NCBI GenBank assembly: GCA_020054095.1
Contig: JAGVMA010000055.1
Span: 1-64,000 of the forward strand
Direction: 5' to 3'
Length of the DNA: 64,000 nt
DNA from: Bacteroidia bacterium
Lineage (GTDB): Bacteria > Bacteroidota > Bacteroidia > JADZBD01
Of the stretch, positions 1-11,218 are shown in pieces. Made by a program: the position numbers and the translations under genes. Numbering within the stretch: the first letter of the stretch is position 1; each line of letters opens with the position of its first letter. The notes under the pieces are model-generated. The model was not told where the DNA came from, made no database searches, and worked only from the letters and a program-made list of their open reading frames with translations.

Positions 1-269
1 AAACTAAAGGTGGAGAGCCGGTTCCAATGCGCTTGAGCGAAGTTAACCGCATACTTGGTAAAGTGGATGAGTTAGCAGAAAACGAAGCTACTGTGTTAAA
101 CAAGTTTACAGTTGGCGAAAGTGTTAAAGTTATAAATGGTCCGTTCAATACATTTAGTGGTACCATTGAAGATATAAATGAAGAAAAGAAAAAGCTAAAA
201 GTTATGGTAAAAATATTTGGCCGTAAAACTCCGCTCGAACTTGGATTCATGGAAGTAGAAAAAGAATAA
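1..269 (+). CDS. nusG: Transcription termination/antitermination protein NusG, C-terminal part (5' truncated by window edge)
   Basis: The open frame runs in from the window edge (frame starting at base 3) without a start codon, so only the C-terminal end of NusG is present. The visible part reads GGEPVPMRLSEVNRIL and then a KOW domain (VGESVKVINGPFNTFSGTIEDI). KOW binds ribosomal protein S10 or Rho in characterised NusG proteins, coupling RNA polymerase to translation or termination. The internal ATG at 27 is within the linker and is not the true start. The position just upstream of rplK is the usual bacterial order (secE-nusG-rplK-rplA). Identity is secure from sequence plus context. Confidence 0.95.
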   Translation, partial: TKGGEPVPMRLSEVNRILGKVDELAENEATVLNKFTVGESVKVINGPFNTFSGTIEDINEEKKKLKVMVKIFGRKTPLELGFMEVEKE

Positions 270-357
270 TAATAATCAGGTTTTAGGTTCAAAGTTTAAA
301 GTTTTTAAAAGCTTCCACTTTTAACTCGAACTCAAGAACTAAAAACTAAAAATAAAA

Positions 358-804
358 ATGGCAAAAGAAATAACAGCAATCATTAAACTCCAAATTAAAG
401 GAGGCGCTGCTAACCCGGCTCCACCAATTGGTCCGGCATTAGGTGCTAAGGGCGTTAACATTATGGAGTTTTGCAAGCAGTTTAATGCTCGCACACAAGA
501 TAGAGCAGGAAAAGTAACGCCTGTTATCATCACCGTTTATAACGATAAATCGTTTGAGTTTATCCTTAAAAACCCACCTGTGGCAGTTTCAATTTTAGAA
601 TCTACTAAAATTGCAAAAGGCTCAGGCGAATCTAATCGTAAAAAAGTAGGTTCAATATCGTGGGATCAGGTTAAAAAAATAGCCGAAGGAAAAATGCCCG
701 ATTTAAACTGCTTTACTGTAGAATCTGCAATGCTTATGGTTGCCGGTACTGCACGCAGCATGGGTATAAACGTAGAAGGCGGAACAGCGCCAGTTAAAAA
801 TTAA
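358..804 (+). CDS. rplK: 50S ribosomal protein L11
   Basis: 148 residues, close to the usual length. The proline-rich N-terminus ([21 protein letters not shown]) is the L11 signature and the C-terminal half carries the rRNA-binding domain ([23 protein letters not shown], then a motif ending MGINVEG). L11 forms the GTPase-associated centre with the L10/L12 stalk encoded just downstream and is needed for RelA-type sensing of stalled ribosomes. It follows nusG by 88 bases of AT-rich spacer with no strong terminator, so co-transcription with nusG is likely. Confidence 0.98.
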   Translation: MAKEITAIIKLQIKGGAANPAPPIGPALGAKGVNIMEFCKQFNARTQDRAGKVTPVIITVYNDKSFEFILKNPPVAVSILESTKIAKGSGESNRKKVGSISWDQVKKIAEGKMPDLNCFTVESAMLMVAGTARSMGINVEGGTAPVKN

Positions 805-823
805 AATTCAGTAAAGTTAAACC

Positions 824-859
824 CGATGGAGTTCGCCTTATGCGAACGCTCGCACATCG
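824..859 (+). promoter_or_regulatory. Hairpin between rplK and rplA, candidate L1 translational control site
   Basis: The spacer contains an interrupted hairpin: outer arms CGATG (824-828) and CATCG (855-859), inner perfect arms GTTCGC (831-836) and GCGAAC (842-847) around the loop CTTAT. No T-run follows, so it is not a rho-independent terminator. It ends 15 bases before the rplA start codon. In E. coli L1 represses its own operon through an mRNA structure that mimics its 23S rRNA site; a similar role here is an inference from position and shape only. Confidence 0.45.
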
Positions 860-873
860 AAAACTTTTAAACA

Positions 874-1569
874 ATGCCTAAAATATCAAAAAATCGCAAA
901 AAAGTAATCGGCAAATACGATGCTAACAAAGTTTATTCTTTAGCCGAAGCATCAAAAATCATTAAAGATATTACTACCACTAAATTCGATGCGTCAGTAG
1001 ATGTAAGCGTACGTTTAGGAGTAGACCCAAAACAATCGAACCAAATGGTGCGCGGCACGGTTGCCTTGCCACATGGCACAGGTAAAACCATTAAAGTACT
1101 TGTACTTTGCACGCCCGATAAAGAAGCCGAAGCGAAAGCAGCAGGTGCTGATTTTGTAGGTTTAGATGAATATTTAGAAAAAATAAAAGGCGGCTGGACC
1201 GATGTTGATGTTATCATCACTATGCCAAGCATCATGGGTAAACTTGGTGCATTGGGTAAAGTTTTAGGTCCGCGCGGATTAATGCCTAATCCAAAAACAG
1301 GTACAGTTACCATGGAAGTTGGCAAAGCAGTAAAAGAGAAAAAAGCAGGGTCAATTGATTTTAAAATTGACAAGCAGGCAATTATACATGCCTCAGTAGG
1401 GAAAGCATCTTTTGCGAGCGAAAAATTAACTGAAAACGCGAATGAGCTGTTACAATCAATAATTAAACTTAAACCGGCTTCCGCTAAAGGTACGTATCTG
1501 CGAAGCGTTTACATTTCATCTACGATGAGTGCAAGCGTGCAAATAGATACAAAAACTTTAGGTGTTTAA
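874..1569 (+). CDS. rplA: 50S ribosomal protein L1
   Basis: 231 residues, standard length. Typical L1 segments are visible: [26 protein letters not shown] near the N-terminus, the [29 protein letters not shown] block in the middle of domain II, and [15 protein letters not shown] at the end. L1 forms the mobile stalk near the ribosomal E site and in many bacteria is a translational repressor of rplK-rplA. It lies 69 bases after rplK, with a hairpin in the gap (824-859). Confidence 0.98.
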   Translation: MPKISKNRKKVIGKYDANKVYSLAEASKIIKDITTTKFDASVDVSVRLGVDPKQSNQMVRGTVALPHGTGKTIKVLVLCTPDKEAEAKAAGADFVGLDEYLEKIKGGWTDVDVIITMPSIMGKLGALGKVLGPRGLMPNPKTGTVTMEVGKAVKEKKAGSIDFKIDKQAIIHASVGKASFASEKLTENANELLQSIIKLKPASAKGTYLRSVYISSTMSASVQIDTKTLGV

Positions 1570-1620
1570 ATGTTTAATACAATTTAGTACAATTCTCATT
1601 ATTAAAAACAAAACAAGTTC

Positions 1621-2151
1621 ATGACCAAAGCAGAAAAAACAGCGGTTATTGACGAACTGGTTAAAGAACTGGCAGCAAGCGCCAACTTTTACTTGGCCGA
1701 TACATCTACCATTACAGGTGTAAAAACAAGTAAGTTACGCAGAATGTGTTTTGAGAAAAAAGTAAGAATGCGTGTAGTAAAAAACACACTGTTGCAAAAA
1801 GCAATGGAGCGTTCTGAAGGAAAAAATTTCTCTGAACTATTTCCTGCATTAACCGGAAATACTGCAATTATGTTTAGCGAATCGGGCTCAGTACCGGCTA
1901 AATTAATTAAAGAATTCCGTAAAGATGGCGGTGGCGACAAACCTGTTCTTAAAGCAGCGTACGTAGAAGAAACAATCTATGTGGGCGATAACCAATTAGA
2001 ATTCCTTTCGGCTATCAAATCGAAAAACGAACTCATTGGCGATATCGTTGGCTTATTACAATCTCCGGCTAAAAATGTTATTTCAGCTCTTAACTCGAGC
2101 AAACATAAATTAGCAGGCATTGTAAAAACATTGTCAGAAAAACCCGAGTAA
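1621..2151 (+). CDS. rplJ: 50S ribosomal protein L10
   Basis: 176 residues. The N-terminal region (MTKAEKTAVIDELVKEL, ADTSTITGVKTSKLRR) and VVKNTLLQKAME match L10, the base of the L7/L12 stalk; its C-terminal helix would carry L7/L12 dimers. It follows rplA by 51 bases, with no recognisable long L10 leader structure in that gap, in contrast to the long rplJ leader of E. coli. Confidence 0.97.
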   Translation: MTKAEKTAVIDELVKELAASANFYLADTSTITGVKTSKLRRMCFEKKVRMRVVKNTLLQKAMERSEGKNFSELFPALTGNTAIMFSESGSVPAKLIKEFRKDGGGDKPVLKAAYVEETIYVGDNQLEFLSAIKSKNELIGDIVGLLQSPAKNVISALNSSKHKLAGIVKTLSEKPE

Positions 2152-2199
2152 AACAAACAAAACAAAAACTAAAAATTAATCCTTTAAAAACAAAATAAA

Positions 2200-2577
2200 A
2201 TGGCAGACGTAAAAGCACTAGCTGATCAATTAGTAAACCTAACTGTAAAAGAGGTTAACGATTTAGCTAAAATTTTAAAAGACGAATATGGTATCGAACC
2301 GGCAGCAGCAGCAGTAGCTGTAGCAGCAGGTGGCGGTGCAGGTGGTGGCGCAGCAGCAGCTGAAAAAACTACTTTCGATGTAATACTTAAAAGTGGCGGA
2401 CAAGCTAAACTTGGTGTTGTGAAAATCGTAAAAGATATTACAGGACTAGGTTTAAAAGAAGCAAAAGACTTAGTTGACGGTGCACCAAAACCGGTTAAAG
2501 AAGGAATTGCAAAAGCTGACGCAGAAGCAATTAAAAAACAATTAGAAGAAGCAGGAGCTGAGGTTGAAATTAAATAA
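2200..2577 (+). CDS. rplL: 50S ribosomal protein L7/L12
   Basis: 125 residues with the expected two-domain layout: an N-terminal dimerisation domain (residues about 1-35), an Ala/Gly-rich hinge (about 36-55, with repeated GGGAGGGAAAA), and a C-terminal factor-binding domain ([21 protein letters not shown] ... [16 protein letters not shown]). It recruits translational GTPases. The gene is 48 bases after rplJ and is followed by a perfect hairpin before rpoB. Confidence 0.98.
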   Translation: MADVKALADQLVNLTVKEVNDLAKILKDEYGIEPAAAAVAVAAGGGAGGGAAAAEKTTFDVILKSGGQAKLGVVKIVKDITGLGLKEAKDLVDGAPKPVKEGIAKADAEAIKKQLEEAGAEVEIK

Positions 2578-2602
2578 TCTCGCTCTATAATACTGCAGGT
2601 AA

Positions 2603-2624
2603 AGGTCTCCGTAACACGAGACCT
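2603..2624 (+). promoter_or_regulatory. Perfect hairpin in rplL-rpoB gap, probable attenuator or processing site
   Basis: AGGTCTC (2603-2609) and GAGACCT (2618-2624) form a perfect 7-bp stem around the 8-base loop CGTAACAC. Only a broken T-stretch follows (ATACTTGTTTT), so it should terminate weakly at best. In E. coli the rplL-rpoB gap carries a partial terminator and an RNase III site that lower RNA polymerase subunit output relative to ribosomal proteins; a similar role is inferred here from its position 63 bases before the rpoB start. Confidence 0.55.
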
Positions 2625-2686
2625 ATACTTGTTTTAAATCATTTGTTCGTTCTTGTATTTATACTAACTTTTTAAATTTTATCACT

Positions 2687-5600
2687 TTGGCTCAGCAAAA
2701 AAAATCACAGCGAATTAACTTCGCTAAGGCGAAACACCTTATCGATTATCCTGATTTTTTGGATATACAAATAAAATCCTTCCAGGATTTTATGCAATTA
2801 GAAACGACAGCTGAAAATCGCAAAAACGAAGGATTATACCGCGTTTTTAGCGAAAACTTTCCAATTTCAGATGCAAGAAACAACTTCGTGTTAGAGTTTC
2901 TTGATTATTACATTGACCCTCCTCGTTACGCCATTGATGAGTGTATCGAGCGCGGTTTAACACACAGCGTTCCGCTTAAAGCGAAACTAAAACTTTACTG
3001 TACCGACCCAGAGCATGAAGATTTTGAAACCATAGTACAAGATGTGTACTTGGGAACAATTCCTTACATGACTCCTCGCGGTAGTTTTATTATTAATGGT
3101 GCCGAGCGTGTTATTGTATCACAATTACACCGTTCACCGGGCGTGTTCTTCGGCCAAAGCCGCCACGCAAATGGCACCAAACTTTACTCTGCACGTATCA
3201 TCCCTTTTAAAGGATCATGGATAGAATTTGCAACCGATATTAATAGCGTGATGTACGCTTATATTGATCGTAAAAAGAAATTACCGGTAACCACATTGCT
3301 ACGTGCAATTGGCTACCAAAGCGATAAACAAATTTTAGAGATATTTGGCCTTGCTGATGAAATTAAAGTAACCGGAAAAGCAAAACTCAAAGAATACGTA
3401 GGCCGTAAATTAGCAGCGCGTGTTTTAAAATCGTGGGTTGAAGACTTTGTGGATGAAGATACAGGCGAAGTTGTTTCAATTGAACGTAACGAAGTATTAA
3501 TAGAGCGCGAAACTATTTTAGATGAATCGCATGTAGATTTAATTATTGATGGTAACGCTAAATCAATAATACTTCACAAAGAGAATGTGGACTCTAACGA
3601 GTACGCCATTATTTACAACACATTACAAAAAGATACAACCAACTCTGAAAAAGAAGCGGTTGAGCAAATCTACCGCCAGTTACGTAATGCCGAACCACCA
3701 GACGAAGAAACAGCACGCGGTATAATTGATAAACTTTTCTTCTCTGATAAGCGTTATGATTTAGGAGAAGTAGGTCGCTACCGTGTAAATAAAAAATTGG
3801 GCCTTAACATTGATGCAGATACTAAAGTTCTTACCAAAGAAGATATTATCTCCATCATTAAATACCTCATTGAATTAGTAAACTCTAAAACCGATGTGGA
3901 TGATATTGATCACTTAAGTAACAGACGCGTGCGTACTGTGGGTGAGCAATTACATTCACAATTTGGTGTGGGATTGGCTCGTATGGCTCGCACCATTCGC
4001 GAGCGAATGAACGTACGCGACAATGAAGTGTTTACGCCTATTGATTTGATAAACGCTAAAACATTATCATCAGTAATTAACTCGTTCTTCGGAACCAATC
4101 AGTTGTCTCAGTTCATGGATCAAACCAATCCGCTTTCAGAGATTACTCACAAGCGCAGATTATCAGCCCTTGGGCCCGGTGGTTTGAGCCGCGAGCGTGC
4201 AGGTTTTGAGGTGCGAGATGTTCACTACACTCACTACGGTCGCTTGTGTACAATCGAAACACCCGAAGGACCGAATATCGGATTGATTTCATCGCTTTGT
4301 GTGTATGCAAAAATTAACAAACTTGGTTTTATTGAAACTCCTTACCGCACCGTTACTAACGGAAAAGTGGATGTGGATAAACCAATTGTTTATTTAAGTG
4401 CCGAAGAAGAAGATCAAAAAACAATTGTGCAGGCAAACGTGCCAATTGATGAAAAAGGAAAATTTTTAGATAGCAAAATAGTTTCTCGTTTAGAGGCAGA
4501 TTATCCGGTAGTTGAACCTGCAAAAGTTCAGTTAATGGATGTTGCTCCTAACCAAATTGCATCTATAGCCGCATCACTCATTCCGTTCTTAGAACACGAT
4601 GACGCTAACCGTGCATTAATGGGATCGAATATGCAGCGCCAAGCAGTTCCGCTTATGCGCCCATCAGCTCCTATTGTTGGCACCGGCTTAGAAGCATCAA
4701 TCGCTCGCGATTCGCGTGTGTTAATTGCTGCCGAAGGCGATGGCGTAGTAGAATACGTAGATGCAAAAGAAATAATAGTAAGATACAACCGCACAGATGA
4801 TGAAAAGCTCATCAGCTTTGAAGGCGATGTAAAATCTTACAACATAGCTAAGTTCCGTAAAACGAACCAAAATACATGTTTCAGCTTACGCCCTACAGTT
4901 CGCAAAGGCGACAAAGTGAAAAAAGGACAAATAATGAGCGAGGGCTACGCTACCGAAAATGGCGAGATTGGATTAGGACGTAACTTAAAAGTCGCATTCA
5001 TGCCATGGAAAGGATACAACTTTGAAGATGCGATTGTTATTTCTGAAAAAGTAGTGCGCGAAGATATTTTCACTTCGTTACATATTGATGAATACTCGTT
5101 AGAAGTGCGCGAAACTAAACGCGGAATGGAAGAGTTAACAGCCGATATTCCCAACGTAAGCGAAGAAGCTACCAAAGATTTAGATGAGCATGGCATGATT
5201 CGAATAGGTGCCGAAGTGAAAGAAGGCGATATACTTATCGGAAAAATTACCCCGAAAGGCGAAACAGATCCTTCTCCGGAAGAAAAACTTTTACGTGCAA
5301 TCTTCGGTGATAAAGCAGGTGATGTGAAAGATGCATCAATGAAAGTTCCGCCATCTATCCGCGGGGTGGTTATCGAAAAACGCTTATTCTCTCGTGCTAT
5401 AAAAGATAAAAAAGCTAAAGCAGAAGAAAAAGTAGTTCTTGATAAAATGGAAAAAGAATTTAACGAGCAAGTGGGCGAAATTAAATCGCAACTCGTTGAA
5501 AAGCTTTTTGTACTTGTAAACGGAAAAACTTCGCAAGGTGTTTACAACACACTTAAAGAAGAAGTGATTAAGAAAGGCGAGAAATTCACTCAAAAAATTC

Positions 5601-6499
5601 TTGAAAAACAAGACTTTGAGAACATCAACCCTCGCCACTGGACAACTGATAAAGACAAAAACCAGCAAATAGAACGCTTATTACACAACTATAGCATTAA
5701 ATACAATGATCTGTTAGGTGCTTACAAACGCAGAACTTACGCTTTAACAGTTGGTGATGAGTTACCGGCGGGCATTGTTCAATTAGCAAAAGTATATGTA
5801 GCGAAAAAACGCAAATTAAAAGTGGGCGATAAAATGGCAGGCCGCCACGGTAACAAAGGTATAGTTGCACGTATTGTGCGCGAAGAAGATATGCCTTTCC
5901 TTGCCGATGGAACCCCTGTGGACATAGTACTTAACCCACTTGGCGTGCCTTCGCGAATGAACTTAGGGCAGATTTACGAAACTGTACTTGCTTGGGCCGG
6001 AGAAAAATTAGGATTAAAATTCGCTACACCAATTTTTGATGGAGCTACCATTGACGAGATTAACAAATACACTGATATGGCTGGCATCCCACGTTACGGA
6101 CAAACTTACCTGCACGATGGCGGAACAGGCGAACGCTTCGATCAGCCGGCTACTGTGGGTATCATCTATATGATGAAACTTGGCCACATGGTGGACGATA
6201 AAATGCACGCACGCTCAATCGGGCCATACTCGCTTATTACACAACAACCATTGGGCGGTAAAGCACAATTTGGTGGTCAGCGTTTTGGTGAAATGGAAGT
6301 GTGGGCAATTGAGGCATTTGGCGCTGCCAATATTCTTCAAGAGCTACTCACTGTTAAATCTGATGATGTCGTGGGACGCGCTAAAACTTACGAAACCATT
6401 GTTAAAGGCGAAAACTTGCCAATACCTGGAATTCCAGAATCATTTAACGTATTGTTACACGAGTTAAGAGGACTTGGATTAAATGTAACATTGGATTAG
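2687..6499 (+). CDS. rpoB: DNA-directed RNA polymerase subunit beta
   Basis: 1270 residues, the usual size in Bacteroidota. The start is a TTG codon (2687); the resulting N-terminus, [21 protein letters not shown], matches family members and no better ATG lies upstream. The rifampicin-binding region is at about residues 470-510 ([35 protein letters not shown]) with the sensitive-type Asp, His and Ser residues. Other landmarks are [14 protein letters not shown], the GRHGNKG motif and the C-terminal [19 protein letters not shown] lineage-type insertion of roughly 100 residues rich in Lys and Glu lies around residues 905-1010. Likely co-transcribed with rplL and rpoC. Confidence 0.98.
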   Translation: MAQQKKSQRINFAKAKHLIDYPDFLDIQIKSFQDFMQLETTAENRKNEGLYRVFSENFPISDARNNFVLEFLDYYIDPPRYAIDECIERGLTHSVPLKAKLKLYCTDPEHEDFETIVQDVYLGTIPYMTPRGSFIINGAERVIVSQLHRSPGVFFGQSRHANGTKLYSARIIPFKGSWIEFATDINSVMYAYIDRKKKLPVTTLLRAIGYQSDKQILEIFGLADEIKVTGKAKLKEYVGRKLAARVLKSWVEDFVDEDTGEVVSIERNEVLIERETILDESHVDLIIDGNAKSIILHKENVDSNEYAIIYNTLQKDTTNSEKEAVEQIYRQLRNAEPPDEETARGIIDKLFFSDKRYDLGEVGRYRVNKKLGLNIDADTKVLTKEDIISIIKYLIELVNSKTDVDDIDHLSNRRVRTVGEQLHSQFGVGLARMARTIRERMNVRDNEVFTPIDLINAKTLSSVINSFFGTNQLSQFMDQTNPLSEITHKRRLSALGPGGLSRERAGFEVRDVHYTHYGRLCTIETPEGPNIGLISSLCVYAKINKLGFIETPYRTVTNGKVDVDKPIVYLSAEEEDQKTIVQANVPIDEKGKFLDSKIVSRLEADYPVVEPAKVQLMDVAPNQIASIAASLIPFLEHDDANRALMGSNMQRQAVPLMRPSAPIVGTGLEASIARDSRVLIAAEGDGVVEYVDAKEIIVRYNRTDDEKLISFEGDVKSYNIAKFRKTNQNTCFSLRPTVRKGDKVKKGQIMSEGYATENGEIGLGRNLKVAFMPWKGYNFEDAIVISEKVVREDIFTSLHIDEYSLEVRETKRGMEELTADIPNVSEEATKDLDEHGMIRIGAEVKEGDILIGKITPKGETDPSPEEKLLRAIFGDKAGDVKDASMKVPPSIRGVVIEKRLFSRAIKDKKAKAEEKVVLDKMEKEFNEQVGEIKSQLVEKLFVLVNGKTSQGVYNTLKEEVIKKGEKFTQKILEKQDFENINPRHWTTDKDKNQQIERLLHNYSIKYNDLLGAYKRRTYALTVGDELPAGIVQLAKVYVAKKRKLKVGDKMAGRHGNKGIVARIVREEDMPFLADGTPVDIVLNPLGVPSRMNLGQIYETVLAWAGEKLGLKFATPIFDGATIDEINKYTDMAGIPRYGQTYLHDGGTGERFDQPATVGIIYMMKLGHMVDDKMHARSIGPYSLITQQPLGGKAQFGGQRFGEMEVWAIEAFGAANILQELLTVKSDDVVGRAKTYETIVKGENLPIPGIPESFNVLLHELRGLGLNVTLD

Positions 6500-6564
6500 T
6501 AAAACACCAAGCAGAAAAAAGAGCAACAAAAAAATTAATTCACATAAAATAAGATAACTAAAAC

Positions 6565-9500
6565 ATGGCTTTTAAACGCGATACAAAGTTGAAAAGTAAT
6601 TTCTCGAAAATTACTATATCGTTAGCATCTCCGGAGCAAATCCTGGAGCGCTCACACGGTGAAGTATTAAAGCCCGAAACCATTAATTACCGCACTTATA
6701 AACCTGAACGCGATGGTTTATTTTGCGAACGAATTTTTGGTCCGGTAAAAGATTACGAGTGCCACTGCGGAAAATACAAACGCATCCGTTACAAAGGAAT
6801 CGTTTGCGACCGTTGCGGTGTAGAAGTAACCGAGAAAAAAGTTCGCAGAGAGCGCATGGGACACATTTCACTTGTAGTTCCTGTTGCACACATCTGGTAT
6901 TTCCGTTCACTACCTAATAAAATAGGTTACCTGTTAGGTTTCCCTACCAAGAAATTAGATATGATTATTTACTACGAGCGTTACGTAGTAATTAATGCCG
7001 GTATAAAAGCCGACACTTTAAAAACGTATGATTTCTTAACAGAAGAAGAATACTTAAATATTTTAGAAACACTTCCAAAAGAAAATCAATATTTAGATGA
7101 TAGCGACCCAAATAAATTTATTGCAAAAATGGGTGCCGAAGCTTTACACGATTTATTAAAACGTGTGAACTTAGACGAACTATCTTATGAGTTACGCCAC
7201 AAAGCAAATACCGAAACATCGCAACAACGTAAAAACGAAGCATTAAAACGCTTAAACGTAGTAGAAGCTTTCCGTGCTGCCAATCGTAACATCACTAATA
7301 ATCCTGAATGGATGATAGTGCGCGTGGTACCTGTAATTCCACCGGAATTGCGTCCGTTAGTTCCATTAGATGGCGGCCGTTTCGCAACTTCAGATTTGAA
7401 TGATTTATACCGCAGAGTTATTATCCGTAACAACCGTTTAAAACGATTGATTGAGATAAAAGCACCTGATGTGATTTTACGTAACGAAAAACGTATGCTG
7501 CAAGAATCAGTTGATTCGTTATTCGATAACTCACGCAAATCAAATGCAGTAAAAACAGAATCTAACCGCGCATTAAAATCATTATCCGATTCATTAAAAG
7601 GTAAACAAGGCCGTTTCCGTCAAAACTTACTTGGTAAACGTGTTGATTACTCGGCACGTTCGGTAATTGTTGTAGGTCCTGAATTAAAATTACACGAATG
7701 CGGATTACCAAAAGAAATGGCGGCCGAATTGTTCAAGCCATTTATTATCCGCAAATTAATTGAAAGAGGAATAGTTAAAACGGTTAAATCAGCTAAAAAA
7801 ATAGTTGATCGCAAAGAACCAATTGTTTGGGATATTTTAGAAAACGTATTGAAAGGACATCCGGTTCTTTTAAACCGTGCCCCCACATTACACCGATTAG
7901 GTATTCAAGCATTCCAGCCAAAACTAATTGAAGGAAAAGCTATTCAGTTACACCCATTGGTTTGTACTGCATTTAATGCCGATTTCGATGGTGATCAAAT
8001 GGCAGTTCACGTTCCGCTGGGAAATGCTGCTGTGTTAGAAGCAAATTTATTAATGCTTTCATCACACAACATTCTTAACCCTGCTAACGGTGCGCCTATC
8101 ACAGTTCCATCGCAAGACATGGTGCTTGGATTATACTATTTAACAAAAGGCAAAAAGAATACTAAAGAAGATAAAGTGAAAGGCGAAGGATTAACATTCT
8201 ATTCGGCCGATGAAGTGGTGATAGCATTAAACGAAAAACGAGTTGACTTAAATGCAATCATCAAAATAAGAGTTACAAATCACAAAGAAGGCGATAAACT
8301 TGTAACTAAAGTTATTGAAACCACTGTAGGGCGTGTGTTATTTAACCAAGTGGTGCCAAAAGAAGTGGGTTACATTAATGAGTTATTGACCAAAAAATCG
8401 TTACGCGATATCATTGGCGAAATTGTTAAGAAAACCGACCTGCCTACAACTGCTAAATTCCTTGACGAGATTAAAGGTCTTGGATTTATGACCGCTTTCC
8501 GCGGAGGATTATCGTTTAACTTGGCAGACATTGTTATCCCTGACGAAAAAGAAAAACTAATTAAACAAGCTTATGGCGAGGTGGACGAAGTGTTAGGAAA
8601 CTATAACATGGGTTTCATTACAAACAACGAGCGTTACAACCAAATTATTGATATCTGGACGCACACCAATTCGCGCGTTACAAAATTTGTATTAGATAAA
8701 TTAAGTAACGATCGTCAAGGATTTAATCCGGTTTACATGATGCTTGATTCAGGCGCACGCGGTTCAAAAGAGCAAATTAAGCAGTTGAGCGGTATGCGTG
8801 GTTTGATGGCAAAACCAGGCAAATCAGGTTCATCGGGCGAGATTATCGAAAACCCGATTCTATCAAACTTTAAAGAAGGATTATCAATTCTTGAATATTT
8901 CATTTCTACTCACGGTGCTCGTAAAGGATTGGCCGATACAGCTTTGAAAACAGCCGATGCCGGATACTTAACACGTAGGTTGGTAGATGTGGCACAAGAT
9001 GTTATTATCACTATTGAAGATTGCGGAACACTGCGCGGCTTAGTTATGTCGGCATTACGCAAGCACGATGAGGTAGTGGAATCATTATACGACCGTATTT
9101 TAGGACGCGTAACCGTTCACGATGTATATCACCCAATATCGGGCGATTTAATAATAAATGCCGGGCAAGAAGTAACAGAAGAGTACGCTAAAAAAATTGC
9201 CGATTCACCAATCGAACACGTTGAAATTCGCTCGGTATTAACCTGCGAATCGCGTGTGGGTGTGTGTGCAAAATGCTATGGCCGTAACCTTTCTACCAGC
9301 AGGATGGTGCAAATGGGCGAAGCCGTGGGAGTTATTGCAGCACAATCAATCGGTGAGCCGGGTACACAGTTAACGCTTCGTACATTCCACGTAGGCGGTA
9401 CTGCAAGCAACATTGCATCGGCATCAAAAGTGGAAGCTAAATACGATGGTATAGTTGAACTTGACGAGTTACGTACCGTAGAGCGCAAAGCACAAAAAGG

Positions 9501-10854
9501 CGAAAAAGTGAATGTGGTAATTGGTCGTTCTACCGAGATGCGCATCATTGATGCTAACACGCATATTCTTTTAACTACCGCTAATATTCCTTATGGTTCT
9601 CAACTATACGTGAAACCTAACGAGAAAGTTAAAAAAGGACAATTGCTTTGCGATTGGGATCCATATAACGCAGTTATCGTTTCTGAATTTGGTGGTAAAG
9701 TTGATTTCGATAATATCGAAGAAGGTATTACTTTCCGTGAAGAATCTGATGAGCAAACCGGTTTCCGCGAAAAAGTAATTATCGAATCGAAAGACAAATC
9801 GAAAAACCCTGCAATTAAAATTGTGGCCGGTGGCGATACATTAAAAACTTACAACATACCTGTAAGTGCACATATAGTAGTTAACCAAGGCGATAAAATA
9901 GAGCCGGGACAAATACTTGTAAAAATACCACGAACATCGGGCAAAACAGGCGATATCACAGGTGGTTTACCACGCGTAACCGAATTGTTTGAAGCTCGTA
10001 ACCCAAGTAACCCTGCAGTTGTATCTGAAATTGATGGTGTAGTTTCTTTCGGGAAAATTAAACGCGGTAACCGCGAAGTAGTGGTAGAAAGCAAAACAGG
10101 TGATATTAAACGCTATTTAGTTCCGCTTTCAAAACACATCCTTGTTCAAGAAAACGATTTCGTTAAAGCCGGTGAACCATTATCTGATGGTGCAATTACG
10201 CCTAACGATATACTTGCTATTAAAGGACCTACTGCCGTGCAAGAATACTTAGTAAACGAAATACAGGAAGTTTATCGTTTACAAGGTGTGAAAATTAATG
10301 ATAAACACTTTGAAGTAATTGTACGCCAAATGATGCGTAAAGTAGATATTGACGATGCAGGCGATACTATGTTCTTAGAAAAACAATTGGTAAACAAAGC
10401 CGATTTCATGGATGAGAACGATCGTATTTTTGGTCAAATGGTGGTAGAAGATGCAGGTGACTCGGATGAGTTAAAAGCCGGACAAATTGTATCAGCTCGC
10501 AAATTGCGCGATGTAAATTCGTTACTAAAACGTAAAGACCAAAAACAAGCTACTGCTCGTATAGCATCATCAGCTACGGCTAACCCTGTGTTGCAAGGTA
10601 TTACACGCGCATCGTTACAAACTAACAGTTGGATTTCTGCGGCATCGTTCCAAGAAACAACTAAAGTACTTAACGAAGCAGCCGTAAGTGGTAAAGTGGA
10701 TCACTTGATGGGATTAAAAGAAAACGTAATTGTTGGGCATTTAATACCTGCAGGTACCGGCTTGCGTGCTTACGAGAAAATAATAGTAGGTTCAAAAGAA
10801 GAGTACGAAAAACTAATGGCTTCTAAACGCGAATCAGTAGAAGAAGAAGCATAG
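6565..10854 (+). CDS. rpoC: DNA-directed RNA polymerase subunit beta'
   Basis: 1429 residues. The N-terminal zinc finger ([20 protein letters not shown]) is near residue 66, the catalytic magnesium motif [12 protein letters not shown] near 470, and the bridge-helix/trigger-loop region includes the motif [20 protein letters not shown] second Cys cluster ([13 protein letters not shown]) and [17 protein letters not shown] follow near 895-930. It follows rpoB by 65 bases with no terminator between, and a strong terminator 36 bases after its stop closes the transcription unit. Confidence 0.98.
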   Translation: MAFKRDTKLKSNFSKITISLASPEQILERSHGEVLKPETINYRTYKPERDGLFCERIFGPVKDYECHCGKYKRIRYKGIVCDRCGVEVTEKKVRRERMGHISLVVPVAHIWYFRSLPNKIGYLLGFPTKKLDMIIYYERYVVINAGIKADTLKTYDFLTEEEYLNILETLPKENQYLDDSDPNKFIAKMGAEALHDLLKRVNLDELSYELRHKANTETSQQRKNEALKRLNVVEAFRAANRNITNNPEWMIVRVVPVIPPELRPLVPLDGGRFATSDLNDLYRRVIIRNNRLKRLIEIKAPDVILRNEKRMLQESVDSLFDNSRKSNAVKTESNRALKSLSDSLKGKQGRFRQNLLGKRVDYSARSVIVVGPELKLHECGLPKEMAAELFKPFIIRKLIERGIVKTVKSAKKIVDRKEPIVWDILENVLKGHPVLLNRAPTLHRLGIQAFQPKLIEGKAIQLHPLVCTAFNADFDGDQMAVHVPLGNAAVLEANLLMLSSHNILNPANGAPITVPSQDMVLGLYYLTKGKKNTKEDKVKGEGLTFYSADEVVIALNEKRVDLNAIIKIRVTNHKEGDKLVTKVIETTVGRVLFNQVVPKEVGYINELLTKKSLRDIIGEIVKKTDLPTTAKFLDEIKGLGFMTAFRGGLSFNLADIVIPDEKEKLIKQAYGEVDEVLGNYNMGFITNNERYNQIIDIWTHTNSRVTKFVLDKLSNDRQGFNPVYMMLDSGARGSKEQIKQLSGMRGLMAKPGKSGSSGEIIENPILSNFKEGLSILEYFISTHGARKGLADTALKTADAGYLTRRLVDVAQDVIITIEDCGTLRGLVMSALRKHDEVVESLYDRILGRVTVHDVYHPISGDLIINAGQEVTEEYAKKIADSPIEHVEIRSVLTCESRVGVCAKCYGRNLSTSRMVQMGEAVGVIAAQSIGEPGTQLTLRTFHVGGTASNIASASKVEAKYDGIVELDELRTVERKAQKGEKVNVVIGRSTEMRIIDANTHILLTTANIPYGSQLYVKPNEKVKKGQLLCDWDPYNAVIVSEFGGKVDFDNIEEGITFREESDEQTGFREKVIIESKDKSKNPAIKIVAGGDTLKTYNIPVSAHIVVNQGDKIEPGQILVKIPRTSGKTGDITGGLPRVTELFEARNPSNPAVVSEIDGVVSFGKIKRGNREVVVESKTGDIKRYLVPLSKHILVQENDFVKAGEPLSDGAITPNDILAIKGPTAVQEYLVNEIQEVYRLQGVKINDKHFEVIVRQMMRKVDIDDAGDTMFLEKQLVNKADFMDENDRIFGQMVVEDAGDSDELKAGQIVSARKLRDVNSLLKRKDQKQATARIASSATANPVLQGITRASLQTNSWISAASFQETTKVLNEAAVSGKVDHLMGLKENVIVGHLIPAGTGLRAYEKIIVGSKEEYEKLMASKRESVEEEA

Positions 10855-10889
10855 TTTTTAATTAAACTACATATAAGTAGTATTGTATA

Positions 10890-10922
10890 AAACGCCCCTT
10901 TGCGATAAGCAAAGGGGCGTTT
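10890..10922 (+). terminator. Rho-independent terminator after rpoC
   Basis: A perfect 14-bp stem, with arms 10890-10903 and 10909-10922 (core ACGCCCCTTTGC / GCAAAGGGGCGT), surrounds the 5-base loop GATAA, followed by a T-rich tail (TTTCGTTTAAT). It closes the ribosomal protein-RNA polymerase transcription unit. Confidence 0.93.
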
Positions 10923-11196
10923 CGTTTAATGATTTTATGAAACGCGTTGTCAAGTAGCTGAATAACAGTTCATTGATTTAAACACAAACATAATCATCCG
11001 TAGCTCCTTTTACTCCAAGAGGATATGCTCTTGCTCCATCCGTAAGTCCTTTTATTGTATTCTTAATTCACAATACGTAAATCTCAATTGCTTTTTAGAT
11101 TTACCAAAATCGGTTTCGGATAAACAAAAACAAAAAACACCAATAATTTGAAACAAAGCCATAGTAAAGTATTGTTTTATATAAAGTATACATTCT
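10923..11196. other. Intergenic stretch with no supported gene
   Basis: Between the rpoC terminator and the next promoter I find no convincing gene. Two imperfect direct repeats (ATCCGTAGCTCCTTTTACT near 10998 and ATCCGTAAGTCCTTTTATT near 11038) lie here. On the minus strand they are part of a 29-codon open segment (about 11064 down to 10978) without a start codon; its predicted peptide ends GARAYPLGVKGATDDYVCV and could be the tail of a decayed gene. Confidence 0.4.
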
Positions 11197-11204
11197 TACC
11201 TTTG
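11197..11204 (+). promoter_or_regulatory. Bacteroidota-type -7 promoter box
   Basis: TACCTTTG matches the TAnnTTTG -7 element recognised by the Bacteroidota housekeeping sigma factor. A TTG at 11172-11174 lies 22 bases upstream, within the spacing seen for the -33 element. The start codon of the next gene is 14 bases downstream, which predicts a very short leader. Confidence 0.65.
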
Positions 11205-11218
11205 TTTTAGCTCATTAT

